This document shows positions 61,555 through 64,000 of a DNA stretch of 64,000 nucleotides, piece after piece (the first letter of the stretch is position 1; each line of letters opens with the position of its first letter). The stretch spans positions 302,251 through 366,250 of the forward strand of contig NW_004454217.1 of NCBI RefSeq assembly GCF_000283155.1, in the 5' to 3' direction. The DNA is from Ceratotherium simum simum (taxonomy: Eukaryota > Chordata > Mammalia > Perissodactyla > Rhinocerotidae). The notes under the pieces were generated by a model. The model made no database searches. It worked only from the letters and a program-made list of their open reading frames with translations, and had not been told where the DNA came from. The translations under genes were made by a program, and so were the position numbers.

Positions 61555-63075
61555 ATAGACATACAGATGGACGGAACAGAATTGACTTCAGAAATAGACC
61601 CACACTTATTTGGTCAATTGATTTCCAACAAAGGCAGTAAGGTAACTCAAAGGAGAAAGAATAGTTTTTTCAACAAATAGTGCTGGAACAATTAGACATC
61701 ATATGGAAAAACAATAACCTCAACAATTACCTCTCATCATTCACAAAAATTATCTCAAATGACCGGAGATCTAAGTGTAAAAGCTAAAACCACACAACTG
61801 ATAGAAAAAAGACATGAGAAAACCTTTGTGACTTTTGAAAGACAATAGCTTCTTTGAGAAGAAACAAAAAGCGTGAGCCATAAAAAAAAATTGATAAATT
61901 GGACTTCAAAATTAAAACTTCTGTTCTTTGAAAGACACCATTAGGAAAACGAAAAGTCAAGCCATAGACTGGTAAAGAAAATTCACAAAGGACTTGTACA
62001 TAGAATGCATAAAGAATGCTTACAATTCAATAGTAAGAAGACAACCCAACTTAAAATATGGCTAAAAGACTTGAACATTGTCAAAGACAACTAAAATTAA
62101 AAAGATTTACAATAGCAAGTGTTGCTGAGGATGCAGAGCAACAGGAATGCACATACATTGCTGATGGGAATGTAAAACGATAAATCACATTGGAAAGTAG
62201 TTTGGCAGTTTCTTATAAAGTTAAACACACACTTACCAAATGACCTAACAATTCCACTCCTAGACATTTACCCAAGAGAAATAAAAGAATATGTCTAAAC
62301 AAAGACTTCTATACAAATGTCCATAACACCTTTATTTAATAGCCAAAAACTGGAAATAACTCAAATGTCCATCAACAGATGAGTGGGTAAACAAATTATT
62401 GTATATTCAAATTATTGTATAACAATGGAACAAATTATTATATAACAAATTTGTTTGTATAATAATTTGCATAAGCAAATCATTGTATAACAATGGAACT
62501 GTTCTCAGGAATAAAAAGGAATGACTACTGATATACATACCAACATGGATGAATTTGAAAAACATTATACTGAGTGAAAGAATCCTGAAGAATTTAGTAG
62601 AATACTCATGTCACTAGTATCATCATCATACAAAGTTGGGAACCAAGAGATACTGTCTATAGTTGATGACCCAAAAAATAAAGATATAAAAATATAACTT
62701 AAAGCTACAAAGGTAGATTTTAAGGAAATTAAAAATAATGAAATAACATTTTGGGGAGGAGAAAGGAAGGGATATAAGAATGGTATATGTAGGCTACATC
62801 CTCATGTATCTTAAAAGGAAGTCAATCATGTCTAAAATGGATAAATCAAGAAACAGCAATTAATCATTTTGCTTTGAGATGCAGAGGTAACCACCAGAAA
62901 GAACAGTTATAAGAATTAAAAGTGTTCTTTTGGAAGGTGGACTGGGGATGGGAAAGGGTGGGTCGGGGGCAGTTTTTCACTATAAAGCCTTTTGTAATTT
63001 TTGACTTATGTTTCAATATTGCTTTGATACAAATACAAAAATTAAAACAAATAAAAACAAAAAAATAGTTACAGA
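61555..63075 (+). mobile_element. Old 5'-truncated L1 LINE, ORF2 C-terminal part and 3' UTR
   Basis: Ordered L1 landmarks: gacccacacttatttggtca, gtgctggaacaattagacat, acattgctgatgggaatgta, accaaatgacctaacaattc, aactcaaatgtccatcaaca, and a 3' end ttttgtaatttttgacttat. Contains a local AT duplication of the word attgtataacaatggaac at 62412 and 62483. Confidence 0.8.
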
Positions 63076-63374
63076 GAAATAAAAATTGATTAACTTATGC
63101 AAAAAAAGACTGTATCTAGTGGTTTAGAAGTCTTCCACAGGCAGGAAGTAGGAAGCGATGTCTGATGACTAGATCAGATTTATCAACCCCCAGAAGTTCT
63201 CATCAAGTATAATTGTTACTGATAAACTGAATCTGATCAGCATGGCTAGCCTTACAATTCATTCTTCGAAAAAAGGAGAAATACTGCCTTAAGACTGTAA
63301 CACAACAATTTGGTAATAAGAAGGTTCACTAACGAAAGGGGTCTACGTGAAACCCAGCTTTCTGGAGCTATTCA

Positions 63375-63660
63375 TCTCCTTTTTCTTCTTTAAGGAAGGA
63401 GCATGACTCAAGCATTGAGGGTTATATTTGGCAGACGTCCTGTTAATTTAGGATAATTAAATATGCCAGTCATGTGTTCCAGCAAGGTCTGATTAAATAC
63501 TTTAGAGAAGTCATTAGTGAATCCATCTGGTCTCGTGGCTTTGCCAGATGGCAAAATGTTACTACCCCTATTTGTTCTGCTCTTGGAATATTCTACCTCT
63601 GTAGAATAGCATGCCATTATTTTCAGGGTAGGTCTTAGTTTGCTAGTTTACATTATCAAG
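63375..63660 (-). mobile_element. L1 LINE fragment, ORF2 reverse transcriptase part
   Basis: Minus strand translates to ILPSGKATRPDGFTNDFSKV, matching the L1 ORF2 segment just before the reverse transcriptase fingers. Short and without flanking L1 text. Confidence 0.75.
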
Positions 63661-63845
63661 GAATCTGGAAGGTGGAAGGCAAGCCTAACAATTGTCATTG
63701 TCATTGTCAACTGAGCCACAAGATTTCAAGGCTGTGCTACTGTTGAGTTCAAAGTGATTTCATCATTGCCATTTCCTCAGAATGTTCTGTATCAAACATT
63801 TGAGATGGTGCTCCATTTGTGACTAGAGAGTCAGAACCACAGGGA

Positions 63846-64000
63846 GGGCCGGCCCCGTGGCTTAGCGGTTAAGTGCGTGTGCTCTGCTGCTGGCGGCCTG
63901 GGTTCGGATCCCGGCCAATGCACCGCTTCTCTGGCCATGCTGAGGCCATGTCCCACATACAGCAACTAGAAGGATGTGCAGCTATGACGTACAACTATCT
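63846..64000 (+). mobile_element. ERE1 SINE, cut by the window edge
   Basis: Head gggccggccccgtggcttag, body to gacgtacaactatct at the edge. It lacks about ten bases after gatcccgg compared with other copies. Confidence 0.95.

Noticed and set aside
62410..62500. Repeated attgtataacaatggaac words as a possible array
   Set aside because: Only two copies in AT-rich L1 3' text; a local duplication, not an array or origin.

Overview
This is a stretch of mammalian nuclear DNA, almost certainly from a horse or another perissodactyl. Sixteen copies of the tRNA-derived equine SINE (ERE) are scattered through it on both strands, alongside L1, L2, MIR, MER5/MER20-like relics and a solo retroviral LTR. 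There is no sign of bacterial, organellar or viral genome organisation, and no rRNA, tRNA gene or CRISPR array.

The only protein-coding gene I can support is EML6 (echinoderm microtubule-associated protein-like 6) on the minus strand. Nine consecutive coding exons can be read base by base with matching splice phases: 51985-52144, 48220-48318, 45244-45312, 36541-36726, 34781-34916, 13161-13362, 10151-10288, 7993-8249 and 5508-5720. By comparison with the human gene, from memory, they are exons 2 to 10. Together they give 1460 bp of uninterrupted reading frame (486 complete codons) covering most of the first WD40/TAPE propeller. Exon 1 (start codon and HELP motif) lies beyond 64000, and the rest of the gene lies below position 1. 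Eight introns are complete, from 1.6 to 21.4 kb, and two are partial. All use GT-AG except the intron after exon 8, which uses a GC donor.

Layout. 1-5507 is part of intron 10 and holds an L1 tail, an MLT1-like LTR and L2 pieces. 5508-13362 holds exons 10 to 7 with short introns. 13363-34780 is the large intron 6; it carries a nearly 5.7-kb internally deleted L1 with a tandemly repeated 5' UTR, a CTCF-like site, and a nest in which an L1 sits inside an older repeat and is itself hit by two EREs. 34781-52144 holds exons 6 to 2, a solo LTR with a perfect 67-bp duplication, and two EREs in inverted orientation around exon 4. 52145-64000 is part of intron 1 and contains a CpG-rich block with an internally duplicated module, more EREs and two L1 fragments.

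I found no previously undescribed multi-gene system. The observations most worth a second look are the GC-AG intron with a sense-oriented L1 tail 62 bases beyond it, the inverted EREs around exon 4, the CpG-rich duplicated module in intron 1, and the LTR with the duplicated 67-mer. Repeat family names come from recognising consensus sequences from memory and were not checked against a library.
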